DNA from: Deltaproteobacteria bacterium
Lineage (GTDB): Bacteria > Myxococcota_A > UBA796 > UBA9615
Length of the DNA: 49,750 nucleotides
Direction of reading: 5' to 3'
Assembly (NCBI GenBank): GCA_023954745.1
Contig: JAGSHC010000016.1
Span: 1-49,750, forward strand
Of this stretch, positions 37,972 to 47,648 are shown piece after piece; position 1 is the stretch's first letter; every line of letters begins with the position of its first letter. The notes under the pieces were generated by a model. It was not told where the DNA came from. It was given only the letters and a program-made list of their open reading frames with translations, and did not search any database. The position numbers and the translations under genes are program-made.

Positions 37972-40900
37972 ATGCGCAGTCGCCATCTGATCGCTCTCTT
38001 TGTCGCCGTTCTTGCTCTCGCCGGCTGTCCGGAAGACTCCACCGCTCCGCTGGTGTTCTCTCCCGAGCCGCTGACTGCCCCCGACGCACGGCCCTATTTC
38101 ACGAGCACCTCGACGGGTCAGCTCCTCAACGACTCGGGCCAGACCTACCAGGTCTCCGGCCTGACGGTCTCGGCTCAGGACGACGCCCAGGCCGTGGCCT
38201 TCCGCGTGACCTTTGCCGAGACGCCCAACGAGCCCGTCGTGCTCGAGCCCGGGCAGAGCGTCGCGCTGAACATCGAGTTCAGCCCGATCCTGCTCGGCGA
38301 CTACGCCGCCACCGTGACCGCAATCACGCGCTTGATCTCCTACGACATCGGCGGCGGCGGGTGCTCCGCTGGCTGCGGAAGCGACGCCCCTTCGGACAAC
38401 GAGCTGCTGGTGCAGACCACGATCGTCGCGCGCGCCGACGCAGAAGCGCCGTTCGAGGACTGCGACGACGGAGTCGACAACGACGGCGACGACCTCATCG
38501 ACTGCGATGACCCGGACTGCGAGAACGACCCGGCCTGCCAGGGCGAGGATGAGATCTGCGACGACGGAATCGACAACGACGGCGATGGCGCCATCGACTG
38601 CGACGACACCGACTGCGCCCTCGACCCCGCGTGCGGGGAGATCATCGGCTGCGAGCCCGGGGGCGAGATCGAGTGCAGCGACGTACTCAACGGCAACACC
38701 AGCGCATCGGACGACAACTGGCAGGACTACTGCGGCGCAGGCGCCGACAACTGGTTCGGTGGCGAGGACATCTACGTCTTCGAGCCCAACGGCGACGGCA
38801 CGGTCGAGGTAGCTGCCCAGGCCTTCGGCTGGAACCTCGACCTGACGGTCCTCGAGGCGACCCTCACGCCCCAGGGGGACATCTCCTGCGACCCGTCCGT
38901 GTGCGCGGCCAACTCCTGGAACTTCGGCGGCCCCGGCGAGTTCCTCGACTTCGAAGCCGACGGAGACAGCCTCTACTTCTTCGTCATCGACGGTCGCGGC
39001 CCCAACCCCACCGGCGAGTACGTGCTCCAGGTGCAGTGCGTCACGGGCGGGACCGAGGACATCTGCGACGACGGGCTCGACAACGACGCTGACGGGCTCG
39101 TGGACTGCGCCGACCCCGACTGCGCCGGCGACCCGGCCTGCGGTGAGGGCTGCGTGCCCAGCCAGACCCTTCAGTGCCCCGCCACGATCCTCACGGGCGA
39201 CCTGAGCGGCCCTGACGCGACCAACTCGGTCACCGACTGGTGCGATGAGGGCTTCAATGGGTGGACCGGCCCCGAGATCGCCTACCTCTTCACTCCGAAC
39301 AGCACCGGTGAGGTCACGGTCGACGCCAGTGGATGGCAGGGCAACGGGGACCTCGACATGACGGTCCTGCTGGTGCCGCCGCCGAGCCCCAACGGCGAGA
39401 TCGCGTGTGACCCCGAGCTGTGTGTGGAGACGAGCTGGAACCCCGGCGGCCAGCCCGAGAACATCACGTTCGAGGCCTTCGCGGGCACCTCCTACATCAT
39501 CGCCCTCGACGGCTGGGACGGCGCGGTGTCCGACTTCCAGCTGGTGCTGACCTGCGCCGGCGGCCCCGGTGAGATCTGCGACGACGGCATCGACAACGAC
39601 GGCGACGGCCTCGTCGACTGCGACGACGACGACTGCTTCTTCGATCCCGCGTGCCAGGGCGGCAACGAACTCTGCGACGACGGCATCGACAACGACGGGG
39701 ACGGCCAGGTCGACTGCGACGACGTCATCGACTGCCAGGCGTTCCCTGGCTGCGACTACGGCGGCGGCGACTGCTGCACCGACAACGGCAGCGCGGGGTG
39801 CGAGAACGACAGCGGCGAGGACTGCGTCTGTGCTGCTGACCCCTTCTGCTGCGAGGTCACCTGGGACTCCATCTGTGCGGACGTCTTCGAGAACCAGTGC
39901 GGCGGCGCCTGCGGCGGCAACAGCGAGACGGACTGCGCCAACAACGTCGACGACGACGGGGACGGACTCGTCGACTGCGACGACGCGGACTGCTTCGGCG
40001 ACCCGAACTGCCTCGCTCCCCTGGTCGAGACGGACTGCGCCAACACCATCGACGACGACGGGGACGGACTCGTCGACTGCGACGATGCGGACTGCGTGCT
40101 GGACCCCGCCTGCCTCCCCCCGGGCACGGAGATCTGCGACGACGGACTCGACAACGACGCCGACGGGTTCATCGACTGCGACGACACGGACTGCGTCCTG
40201 GATGCGGCGTGCGACGCCGGTGACGGCGAGTGCTGCGCTCCCGGGAACGGAACGCCGGGCTGCGAAGACGAGCTGGGTGAGGACTGCGTCTGCGCCGCCG
40301 ACCCCTTCTGCTGCAACGTCCAGTGGGACTCCATCTGCGCCAACACCTACGAGACGCAGTGCGGGGGCTCCTGCACGGGCACCGAAGTCTGCGACAACGG
40401 CACCGACGACGACGGAGACGGCTTCATCGACTGCGATGACGTGGACTGCGTCAATGATCCCAACTGCATCGCCCCCGGAATCGAGCTCATCTGCGACAAC
40501 AACGTTGACGATGACGGCGACGGCCTCACTGACTGCGCCGACCCCGACTGCGCAGCCGACCCCAACTGCGTCGTCCCGCCGAGCGAGACGGACTGCGCCG
40601 ACGGAGTCGACAACGACCAGGACGGCGACATCGACTGCGCCGACGCCGACTGCACCTTCGACGCGGCCTGCGACGCGGGCGACGGCGACTGCTGCACCGC
40701 CAACGGAACGCCCGGTTGCGTGGACGAGCCCGGTGAGGACTGCGTGTGCACCCTCGACCCGTTCTGCTGCAACAACCAGTGGGATGGCCTCTGCGCCTCG
40801 CAGTACCAGAACTCCTGCGGCGGCTCGTGCACCGGCACCGAGGTCTGTGACAACGCCCTCGACGACGACGGGGACGGCGACGTGGACTGCGACGACGCCG

Positions 40901-42828
40901 ACTGCCTCGGCGATCCGAACTGCCTCGTCCCCACCACCGAGCTCGACTGCGCCAACGGAATCGACGACGACCAGGACGGGGCCATCGACTGCGACGACGC
41001 CGACTGCGTGCTCGACCCCAACTGCAACATTCCGCCGGTGGAGACCAACTGCGTCGACGGCATCGACAACGACCAGGACGGCGACATCGACTGCGCCGAC
41101 GCCGACTGCGCGACCTTCCCTGGCTGCGTGAACCCGCCGGAGACCAACTGCGCCAACGGCATCGACGACGACGCCGACGGCCTCACGGACTGCAACGACA
41201 GCGACTGCCAGTTCGACCCCAACTGCGCGAACGGTGAGACCGACTGCGCGGACGGCATCGACAACGACTTCGACGGCGACGTGGACTGCGATGACGGCGA
41301 CTGCAGCGCGGACATCGCGTGCGTCTCCACGGGCGCGTGCAACCCCATCGGGAACATCACGTGCGGCGACGTCATCAGCGGCAGCAACAACATGGCGGGC
41401 AGCACGAACCAGCAGGACGAGTACTGCGGGTTCAACCCCGCCGGCTGGAGCGGCCCCGAGGTCTCCTGGCTGTTCACGCCGCCGACCGACGGCTTCGTGG
41501 ACATCACCCTGACGGGACTCACCGCCGATCTGGACATCCAGGCGCTGGTGCAGGATGGCAACTCCTGCGACCCCAACGACTGCGAGGCCAACGGCTGGAA
41601 TCCCCCGCCGCAGCCCGAGCAGATGGACTGGTTCGCTTTCGCCGGAACGCCCTACTACATCCTCATCGACGGGTGGCAGGGCGCGCAGTCGAACTTCACG
41701 ATGACGATCACCTGTACCCCGCTGAACGAGGTCGACTGCTCCGACGGCATCGACGACGACCAGGACGGCTTCGTGGACTGCGACGACACCGACTGCCTCG
41801 GCAGCGCCTCGTGCCCAGAGACGGACTGCGTGGACGGCGTCGACAACGACGCCGACGGCTTCATCGACTGCAACGACGTGGACTGCTTCGGCACGGTGAC
41901 CTGCATCCCCGAGTTCCTCTGCGACAACGGCCTCGATGACGACTCCGACGGCGACATCGACTGCGACGACAGCGACTGCGCCGCGGACCCGAACTGCGTC
42001 CAGCCCGGCAACGAGACCGTGTGCGACGACGGAGTGGACAACGACGGTGACGGCCTGACGGACTGCGCCGACCTGGACTGCGCCGGTGACGCGAGCTGCA
42101 CCGCGGAGGTCTGCGACGACGGCTTCGACAACGACGGCGACGGCGACGAGGACTGCTTCGACACCGACTGCCTCGGCTTCCCGGGCTGCAACGTCGAGAC
42201 GGACTGCAGCAACAACTTCGATGACGACGCCGACGGCCTCGCCGACTGCCTCGACACGGACTGCTTCGGGGAGCCCGGCTGCCCGCTGGTGCTCTTCAGC
42301 AGCGTCGACGACGACCCCACAGACTTCACGTTCGTGCCCCTGGGACAGAACGCGAGCAGCGTGCAGTGGGAGATCGGCGTCCCCGACACCACCCTCCAGA
42401 GCGGCAACGGACCCGCGACTGCCTACGGGGGCACCGAGGCCTGGTGCACCGGCTGCGACACCTCGGTGGAGGACAGCGGCCGCTTCCAGGCCTACATGAT
42501 CCCCAACCCGACGGTGTTCGACCTGAGCACCCTCTCGGGCGGCGACCTGGTCCTCGCGTTCCACCACTGGCAGGTCTCGCCCGGCATTCCCTTCGTGGAC
42601 ACTGCGCGCATCGACGCCTCGCCGGACGGCGGAACGACCATCAACACCGAGTGGGGGCCCAATGTGTCCAGCACCGGCGCATGGGACTACGTGGAGGTGG
42701 ACCTCTCCACCTACCTCGGTGGGGACCTCACCATCGGGTTCCGCTACGACACGCTGTTCGGATTCGGCGGCGGACAAGATGACGACGGCTGGTACATCGA
42801 TGACGTCGAGCTCATCTGGTACCCCTGA
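37972..42828 (+). CDS. Giant lipoprotein with 22 Cys-rich DNDGDG calcium repeats, PPC-like and Cys modules
   Basis: The product is 1618 residues from an ATG preceded by GGAGG. The lipobox ends at Cys-19 (AVLALAGCPED). After an N-terminal domain of about 140 residues come 22 units of about 30 residues, CDDGIDNDGDGxxDCxDxDC, the putative metal-binding repeat related to MopE and thrombospondin type 3 repeats; the Asp ladder should bind Ca2+ and the Cys should form disulfides. Interspersed are three beta-rich domains ending in W.G....F.L...C, like bacterial pre-peptidase C (PPC) domains, and three Cys modules of the pattern CVCAADPFCCxxxWDxxCA. The last 180 residues form a MAM/jelly-roll-like domain (DDDGWYIDDVELIWYP). 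It is probably a long rigid adhesin or surface scaffold (inference). No protease active site is seen. Confidence 0.88.
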   Translation: MRSRHLIALFVAVLALAGCPEDSTAPLVFSPEPLTAPDARPYFTSTSTGQLLNDSGQTYQVSGLTVSAQDDAQAVAFRVTFAETPNEPVVLEPGQSVALNIEFSPILLGDYAATVTAITRLISYDIGGGGCSAGCGSDAPSDNELLVQTTIVARADAEAPFEDCDDGVDNDGDDLIDCDDPDCENDPACQGEDEICDDGIDNDGDGAIDCDDTDCALDPACGEIIGCEPGGEIECSDVLNGNTSASDDNWQDYCGAGADNWFGGEDIYVFEPNGDGTVEVAAQAFGWNLDLTVLEATLTPQGDISCDPSVCAANSWNFGGPGEFLDFEADGDSLYFFVIDGRGPNPTGEYVLQVQCVTGGTEDICDDGLDNDADGLVDCADPDCAGDPACGEGCVPSQTLQCPATILTGDLSGPDATNSVTDWCDEGFNGWTGPEIAYLFTPNSTGEVTVDASGWQGNGDLDMTVLLVPPPSPNGEIACDPELCVETSWNPGGQPENITFEAFAGTSYIIALDGWDGAVSDFQLVLTCAGGPGEICDDGIDNDGDGLVDCDDDDCFFDPACQGGNELCDDGIDNDGDGQVDCDDVIDCQAFPGCDYGGGDCCTDNGSAGCENDSGEDCVCAADPFCCEVTWDSICADVFENQCGGACGGNSETDCANNVDDDGDGLVDCDDADCFGDPNCLAPLVETDCANTIDDDGDGLVDCDDADCVLDPACLPPGTEICDDGLDNDADGFIDCDDTDCVLDAACDAGDGECCAPGNGTPGCEDELGEDCVCAADPFCCNVQWDSICANTYETQCGGSCTGTEVCDNGTDDDGDGFIDCDDVDCVNDPNCIAPGIELICDNNVDDDGDGLTDCADPDCAADPNCVVPPSETDCADGVDNDQDGDIDCADADCTFDAACDAGDGDCCTANGTPGCVDEPGEDCVCTLDPFCCNNQWDGLCASQYQNSCGGSCTGTEVCDNALDDDGDGDVDCDDADCLGDPNCLVPTTELDCANGIDDDQDGAIDCDDADCVLDPNCNIPPVETNCVDGIDNDQDGDIDCADADCATFPGCVNPPETNCANGIDDDADGLTDCNDSDCQFDPNCANGETDCADGIDNDFDGDVDCDDGDCSADIACVSTGACNPIGNITCGDVISGSNNMAGSTNQQDEYCGFNPAGWSGPEVSWLFTPPTDGFVDITLTGLTADLDIQALVQDGNSCDPNDCEANGWNPPPQPEQMDWFAFAGTPYYILIDGWQGAQSNFTMTITCTPLNEVDCSDGIDDDQDGFVDCDDTDCLGSASCPETDCVDGVDNDADGFIDCNDVDCFGTVTCIPEFLCDNGLDDDSDGDIDCDDSDCAADPNCVQPGNETVCDDGVDNDGDGLTDCADLDCAGDASCTAEVCDDGFDNDGDGDEDCFDTDCLGFPGCNVETDCSNNFDDDADGLADCLDTDCFGEPGCPLVLFSSVDDDPTDFTFVPLGQNASSVQWEIGVPDTTLQSGNGPATAYGGTEAWCTGCDTSVEDSGRFQAYMIPNPTVFDLSTLSGGDLVLAFHHWQVSPGIPFVDTARIDASPDGGTTINTEWGPNVSSTGAWDYVEVDLSTYLGGDLTIGFRYDTLFGFGGGQDDDGWYIDDVELIWYP
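38454..42290 (+). repeat. 22 degenerate coding repeats of about 90-96 bp
   Basis: In-frame repeats encode the DNDGDG..DC calcium units, in blocks of 2, 1, 2, 3, 3, 5 and 6 separated by the PPC-like domains and Cys modules. GAC/TGC codons dominate, so the strand is strongly purine-patterned and leaves a very long spurious open frame on the opposite strand. Units vary in sequence at most positions, pointing to old duplication. Confidence 0.85.
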
Positions 42829-42839
42829 GACGGTGGGCT

Positions 42840-42857
42840 GAGGGGCCTGGGGGCCTC
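42840..42857 (+). terminator. Probable terminator after the giant lipoprotein gene
   Basis: GAGG(GG)CC and GGCCTC-type arms can pair with a 2-base bulge around TGGG, 12 bp after the stop codon, followed by a T-rich run TCTTTACCTTTCTT. This fits an intrinsic terminator of moderate strength. Confidence 0.45.
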
Positions 42858-42947
42858 TTTACCTTTCTTCACGCAAGGCCGGCAGGCCCGCACACGTAAC
42901 TCCTGGCACACGCGGCGAGAACAACCCCGCTGCGTCCCGGAGTGACC

Positions 42948-43616
42948 GTGTCCAGTTCTTCCTTCGCCTCCTCGCCCGCCCCCTCCCATCGCCGCTCCAT
43001 GCGGCGACGGCACCACGGCCCGGCGCCCTTCCTGTTCTTCGGACTGGCGGCGTTCGTTGCCCTCTCGGTGGTGGCCAACCACCCCTTCCTGGCCCTCTTC
43101 GGGCTTCTGTGGGTGGGAAGCCGCATCGCGCGACGGGTCCGCCGGGAGCTCGAGGCGGACTCCTGGGACGTGCCCGTGGAGGTCGCAGAGCGACGCAGTC
43201 GCAGCGCCCGCGCGGCGCGTCGCGAGAGGACGTCGAGGTCCCGCCCGTCTGAGGTCCCAGCCTCGGCGACCCGTGCCTGGCGCTCAGCCCGAGCCGCCGT
43301 CGAAGGCAGCACCGCGCTCACGGACGAGGACAAGGCCGACATGCGGGAGACCCTCGACCAGGGCCTGAAGGCCGTCCGCGAAATCACCGCCGCGCTGCAA
43401 CGCATCCGTGGTGACGAGGATGCGCGCTTGGACTCCGTGGCCGATGCTGCGGCGCGCCGTGCTCGGAAGTTCGAGGCCGACTGCGAGACCTTGCGGCGCT
43501 CCGTGGCCGCCCTGGAGATCCAGGAGGGCGATGCGTCCGCTCTGGACGCCCTCGCCGAGGCGGCGGAGACGCTGGTGGGACGAGTCGATGCCCGCCGCGA
43601 GATCGACAGGCTCTGA
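42948..43616 (+). CDS. Membrane protein with cytoplasmic coiled coil
   Basis: The product is about 222 residues. I prefer GTG 42948, five bases after a GGAG; GTG 42942 or ATG 42999 are alternatives. An Arg/His-rich start is followed by a hydrophobic segment (FLFFGLAAFVALSVVANHPFL and the next ten residues) that could be a helical hairpin, then a very basic stretch. A long coiled coil follows (ETLDQGLKAVREITAALQRI to the C-terminus). No enzyme motif is seen. The membrane-helix, basic-linker and coiled-coil design is shared with the protein at 47649-48485, so the two may belong to related families. Confidence 0.65.
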   Translation: MSSSSFASSPAPSHRRSMRRRHHGPAPFLFFGLAAFVALSVVANHPFLALFGLLWVGSRIARRVRRELEADSWDVPVEVAERRSRSARAARRERTSRSRPSEVPASATRAWRSARAAVEGSTALTDEDKADMRETLDQGLKAVREITAALQRIRGDEDARLDSVADAAARRARKFEADCETLRRSVAALEIQEGDASALDALAEAAETLVGRVDARREIDRL

Positions 43617-43623
43617 CCCGCGC

Positions 43624-45027
43624 TCAGGCCGCGCCGCTGCAGGCCTGGCGCACGAGTTGGCGGAGGTGCTCGAAGGGCTGCGTGCCCGAGCGCACCTCCG
43701 CCCAGCGCCGTTCGGCCTCCTCCTGGACCGCGGCCGAAGGCACTGGCATGGAGAGCGCACGAATCTGCTTGAAGCTGAGGTTGGGCTGCGCGACCCCCGT
43801 GATGACCCGCCGAATCTGCCACCACCCAGGCTCCGTGCGGAGCACGCCCAGCACCCACGCAGAGCTGATGCCCTCCAGGCTCACCCGGTCGTCGAAGCAG
43901 TCCACGACAGCACCCTCGGCGTTGCAGTCCGCCGGAACCCCGTCCCAGCGAGTCAGGAGATTCTTGCCCAAGGTCCCCATGCCGCTGCGGGGCACCACGA
44001 GGTCGCCGGGGCGCAAGGTGTATCGCTCCTGGACAAAGGGCCGCTCGTCGACGATGCGGGGGCAGCGCGCGGGAACGATGCCCGCCTCGGTCAGGGTCTT
44101 CTGCCCCACGTACAGGAAGCCGCCAGCCCCCTCGTGGGGACGGGGCCGTACCCCTCGCCCCAAGGCGCCGTAGACGATGTCGTGCACGAACTCGCCCAAG
44201 GGGCGGACGGGAAGGACACACGACGTCAGGGGGTCGTCCCAGAGCGGGTCATAGAACCGCGGGTCCCACCGGCCGGCCATCCTCAGCTCCGCCGTCTCCA
44301 CCTCGACCTCGAAGGCGCGCGATCCCGGAGCCGCCGCGAGCTCGTGGTCCTCTTCGTCTCTCGGCTGCCTCATGAGGACTGGGGGGTCCCCGTCGACGTC
44401 GTCCACGGAGGAGAGAGGCCGGTCCCGTCGCACCCAAACCGACCAACAGGTCCTCGCGCGGGTGCCCGTGCGCAGAAAGTCGCGTCCATAGACGCTCGTC
44501 ACCGACACGCAGCGCGCGTGCTGAAGCGCCCAGTTCCGGGTCTCGGCGTCCCTACGGCTGGCAAACCAGCTCTCGGGGAGAAGGACGGCGACGACCCCGC
44601 CCGGCATCGCGGCAGAGACGAAGCGACGCACGAAGGGGCCGATCCTCTCGCGGCCAAAGGGCGGGTTCCCCACGACGACGGCATAGCGACGACCATCGTC
44701 CTCGAGGCCGTCCCCCACGCTGAGCTCCGCCGTAACGGGCCCGACGAGCACGTCGGGATCGAGATCCACGCCGACGAGCCGGCCACACCAACCCCGAATC
44801 TCTTCGAGAAAGACACCATCTCCGCACGCAGGGTCCAGACCTGCGCCGGCGGGGATGCGGTGGCCAGCGGCCTCGAGGTCGGACGCAGCGAAGTCCACCA
44901 ACTGGCGGGCCAGGGCGGGAGGGGTGAGATACTGACCTCGTCCCTTGCGTCGGAGACGTTCGGGGCCTCGCGGCACGAATTCGTCATCGCGCGAGGCGGG
45001 TCGTCGGGCGTGGGACGGACGCTGCAA
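43624..45027 (-). CDS. N6-adenine DNA methyltransferase fused to a target-recognition domain
   Basis: The product is 467 residues from TTG 45027; GTG 44976 would give a 450-residue form that still includes the whole fold. GQYLTPPALARQLVDF opens the catalytic domain, the SAM-binding motif I is DPACGDGVFLEEI (65-77) and the catalytic motif IV is NPPF (121-124), the amino-methyltransferase signature. Residues 270-450 resemble an HsdS-type target-recognition domain: FLYVGQKTLTE, LRPGDLVVPRSGMGTLGKN, ITGVAQPNLSFKQIRALSMP. So methylation and recognition lie in one chain, as in type IIG enzymes, but no nuclease motif or neighbouring nuclease gene is seen. It is divergent from a STAND-like gene 28 bp away. 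Confidence 0.88.
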   Translation of the reverse strand: MQRPSHARRPASRDDEFVPRGPERLRRKGRGQYLTPPALARQLVDFAASDLEAAGHRIPAGAGLDPACGDGVFLEEIRGWCGRLVGVDLDPDVLVGPVTAELSVGDGLEDDGRRYAVVVGNPPFGRERIGPFVRRFVSAAMPGGVVAVLLPESWFASRRDAETRNWALQHARCVSVTSVYGRDFLRTGTRARTCWSVWVRRDRPLSSVDDVDGDPPVLMRQPRDEEDHELAAAPGSRAFEVEVETAELRMAGRWDPRFYDPLWDDPLTSCVLPVRPLGEFVHDIVYGALGRGVRPRPHEGAGGFLYVGQKTLTEAGIVPARCPRIVDERPFVQERYTLRPGDLVVPRSGMGTLGKNLLTRWDGVPADCNAEGAVVDCFDDRVSLEGISSAWVLGVLRTEPGWWQIRRVITGVAQPNLSFKQIRALSMPVPSAAVQEEAERRWAEVRSGTQPFEHLRQLVRQACSGAA

Positions 45028-45054
45028 GCCGGTACATCCTACAATCGGGCCAGC

Positions 45055-47619
45055 GTGACTTCGCCCCCCTCATTCCGCGGCCCCGATCGCCCCCCACGGC
45101 ACCCACCGACCCGCGTCGGGCGCGGAGCTCCGGTCCGCAGCGCCCTCGACGAGCTGACCAAGGCAGGCTTCGCCCTGCTGAAGGGGCCCGCGGGCGCTGG
45201 TACTTCCTGGCTGGCGATGGAGGTGGCGTCCGAGTGGGAAGGCCCCGTGGTGTGGAGCCGACCTTCCGTCTTCTGGCACTTGGGGGATCTGGCGCGGAGC
45301 CTCTGGTCCGGACCGCCGCCGGACGCGGTCCGCCGAGGCACCTCCGAGGCCCTCGTGGAGTGCGTGCTCGACCGACTGCGCAGCGAGAACCTCCTGTGGG
45401 TCATCGACGACGGCGACGACGCCCTCCAGCCACCGCCAGGAAAGGCGCATCCTCGCGACCCGGACCTCGGCCTCCTCCTCGCAGCTCTCTTCTCGGATGA
45501 GCTCGGCGACATCCCTGGAGCGGTGCTGATGGTCAGTCGCCGCGTGCCCGTCGGGTGCCGCGCCCCGCTACATCCGCTGCCTCCCCTCCCCCTCGCAGAG
45601 GCCGCGCGCCTCGCCCGACGAAGCCCGGACGCGTTCGACCCCGAGTTCGGCGCGCGCCCCGCCTGCTTGCCCCTCATTGCAGCCCTCCCCCCCGACCATC
45701 CGCTCCCCGATCCGGAGTCACCCTTTTCCGACCTCGTGGAGGCCATCGCCGAGCTGCGCCTCGACCGGGAGAGCCGCGAGATGCTGTTGGGCCTGGCGAC
45801 CATTCCGATGCCGGCCAGCCTCGAGTCGTTGTGCGCCGCCACCGGACTCGAGGACGAGGTCGCGCGGCCTTGCCTGCTTCGCCTGCTCAACCACGGCCTG
45901 GCTCGACACCGCGCCGGGGGCTGGTGGATGCCTCGGGTGCTCGCCTCCGCCGCACGGGATGTGCTGCCCAGCCTGCTCCCGGGAGTACAGCCCCGCGCCT
46001 CACTGCAACGTCTCGCGGGCTGGTACCTGCGTCAGGGAGTCGCCGCGGGGACCGACTGGGACTCCATCGACCCAGCCCGACCCTCGCGCTTGGGCTTGCG
46101 CCTCTGGGCCACCGCTGGCGATGGCCCGATGGCCATGCAGACCGTGAGGTTCGGCCACTTCGCCACGGTCCTCGCCAAGTTGAGGGCCTGGCGTGCATTG
46201 AGGGACGACCTCGGTGTCGCGCTAGGTGTCCGGTTGGGGGACGTCGCCCCGGGGGACGTGGCCTGGGCGCGACATGAGCGCTCCCTGGCGGCCTGGCGGC
46301 TGGGAGACCACGCGGTGGCCGAGGCAGAGTTGGTGCGGGCAGTGCCCGACGCCGAGCGGGCAGGAGACCCGGTCCTGCTCGGCGCGATTCACGGGACCCT
46401 GGCCAAGCGCGTGATTCTGTCGGGAGACCCGGCGAAGGCTCGCCCCCACCTGCGGATCGCCTTGAGCCTCGCCCACACCCACGGGGACACCCTGGCGGAG
46501 TGCGACCTGGAGAACCAGCGCGGCGCCGTCGCGTTGCAGACGGGAGCCTGGGACGAAGCCGAGGAAGCCTTCACGCGCTCCATGGCTCTCGCCGAGAAGC
46601 TCGGAGATGACCGCCGGGTCGCCGCGCGCTCCGCGGCCCTCGGTGGTGTCGCCATGTATCAGGGCCGGCTCCGCGATGCCGACACCCGCCTCGCTGCGGC
46701 GGTGGCTTCGGCTCGTCGGCAGGGCGACCACAACGGGTTGGTGCATCGCCTCGCCAACCTCGCCCTGGTGCGGTCCCAGCGGCAGGACTTCCGGGGCGCC
46801 CTCTCAGTGGTCGGCGAGGCCCTCGTGGCTGGCGGCGGTCTCGATGCGCGCTCCGCTGCCCGGCTCCTCTCCCTCCGAGGGAACCTCCGACGCCTCGCCG
46901 GCGACCTCACTGGCGCCAGCTCGGATCTCGACCAGGCGCTCGAGCTCGCGACATCGGCCGGAGACCGCGAGGGAGCAGGCCAGGTCCTGTTGGCCCTCTC
47001 ACACCTTCTTCGCACCGCCGGGCGCTTCTCGGAGGCCGCGGAGGCCTGCGGCGAAGCCCTGGAGACGATGCCCACGTCGCGCGAGGCTGCCCTGCGCGCG
47101 AGCTGGCAGATTCAGCTGCACACCGCTCTCGCCTGGGGGGCGGCGGAGCGCGCTGCGAGTGGAACCGGTGACGGGATCTCCGACCTGCTCGAGGCCAGCG
47201 CTCAGGCCCGCGACGCCCTCAAGCTGATCCCCAGCGAGCCTCGCACGGCTCGCTGGCTCGGCGCCTTCCAGCAGACGGGGGAGTGTGAGCTCCTCGCGGC
47301 CACGACGACCCGCACCGTCCCCCACGGGCTCGCCAAGCGTCTCGAGTCCGTCTGGCGTGCCGCTTGCGACGACACCGAGCGCATGGACAGCGGGGAGCCT
47401 GCGCTCCACTGCAACCTCGCCTGGGCGTGGCGCCTGTGCGGCCATCGGGAGAAGGCAGCGACGGAGGCCCGACGCGCGGGCATCAACGCAGGAAGGTCGG
47501 GCCTCGCCACAGTTCGAGGAAGGGCCCTCGCCGTGCGCCGCGCCCAGGGAATCCCGGCGTGGGATCGGCAGGCGCTGTTGCTGGACCGCCTGCTGACGAC
47601 CCTCGAACCCAACGAGTAG
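45055..47619 (+). CDS. STAND-like NTPase/TPR protein with degenerate Walker A
   Basis: The product is 854 residues from GTG 45055; the upstream extension of the frame overlaps the methyltransferase on the other strand. The N-terminal domain looks like an NB-ARC/STAND ATPase: KGPAGAGTS at 43-51 is a Walker A in which Lys is replaced by Thr, and LLWVIDDGDDAL (113-124) is the Walker B. A winged-helix-like region (about 240-330; REMLLGLATIPMPASLESLC) follows. From about 400 to the end run ten or more TPR units (ALHCNLAWAWRLCGHREKAA). Such proteins are signalling or defence switches; loss of the Lys suggests weak or absent ATP hydrolysis. The N-terminal 30 residues are Pro/Arg-rich. Confidence 0.8.
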   Translation: MTSPPSFRGPDRPPRHPPTRVGRGAPVRSALDELTKAGFALLKGPAGAGTSWLAMEVASEWEGPVVWSRPSVFWHLGDLARSLWSGPPPDAVRRGTSEALVECVLDRLRSENLLWVIDDGDDALQPPPGKAHPRDPDLGLLLAALFSDELGDIPGAVLMVSRRVPVGCRAPLHPLPPLPLAEAARLARRSPDAFDPEFGARPACLPLIAALPPDHPLPDPESPFSDLVEAIAELRLDRESREMLLGLATIPMPASLESLCAATGLEDEVARPCLLRLLNHGLARHRAGGWWMPRVLASAARDVLPSLLPGVQPRASLQRLAGWYLRQGVAAGTDWDSIDPARPSRLGLRLWATAGDGPMAMQTVRFGHFATVLAKLRAWRALRDDLGVALGVRLGDVAPGDVAWARHERSLAAWRLGDHAVAEAELVRAVPDAERAGDPVLLGAIHGTLAKRVILSGDPAKARPHLRIALSLAHTHGDTLAECDLENQRGAVALQTGAWDEAEEAFTRSMALAEKLGDDRRVAARSAALGGVAMYQGRLRDADTRLAAAVASARRQGDHNGLVHRLANLALVRSQRQDFRGALSVVGEALVAGGGLDARSAARLLSLRGNLRRLAGDLTGASSDLDQALELATSAGDREGAGQVLLALSHLLRTAGRFSEAAEACGEALETMPTSREAALRASWQIQLHTALAWGAAERAASGTGDGISDLLEASAQARDALKLIPSEPRTARWLGAFQQTGECELLAATTTRTVPHGLAKRLESVWRAACDDTERMDSGEPALHCNLAWAWRLCGHREKAATEARRAGINAGRSGLATVRGRALAVRRAQGIPAWDRQALLLDRLLTTLEPNE

Positions 47620-47648
47620 CCGCCTCCGAAGGCAGCTCCGCTCCGGGG

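Noticed and set aside
38454-42290. CRISPR-like regular repeats
   Set aside because: The units are degenerate, in coding phase, encode DNDGDG calcium motifs and have no unique spacers.
37303-42777. A minus-strand open frame of more than 1800 codons opposite the giant lipoprotein gene
   Set aside because: It is Val/Ala/Gly-rich quasi-repeat sequence (VVVDAVGAV type) created by the antisense of GAC/TGC-rich repeats; it has no signal, domain or ribosome-binding logic, while the plus strand has a lipobox, a GGAGG and known domains.
43408-45054. Upstream extension of the STAND-like protein frame
   Set aside because: It overlaps both the coiled-coil membrane protein and the methyltransferase, and its sequence reads as antisense shadow. 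The protein-like part begins near 45055.
43624-47619. A complete restriction-modification or BREX system
   Set aside because: No nuclease, helicase, PglZ, BrxC or toxin gene is seen; the methyltransferase is far shorter than PglX.
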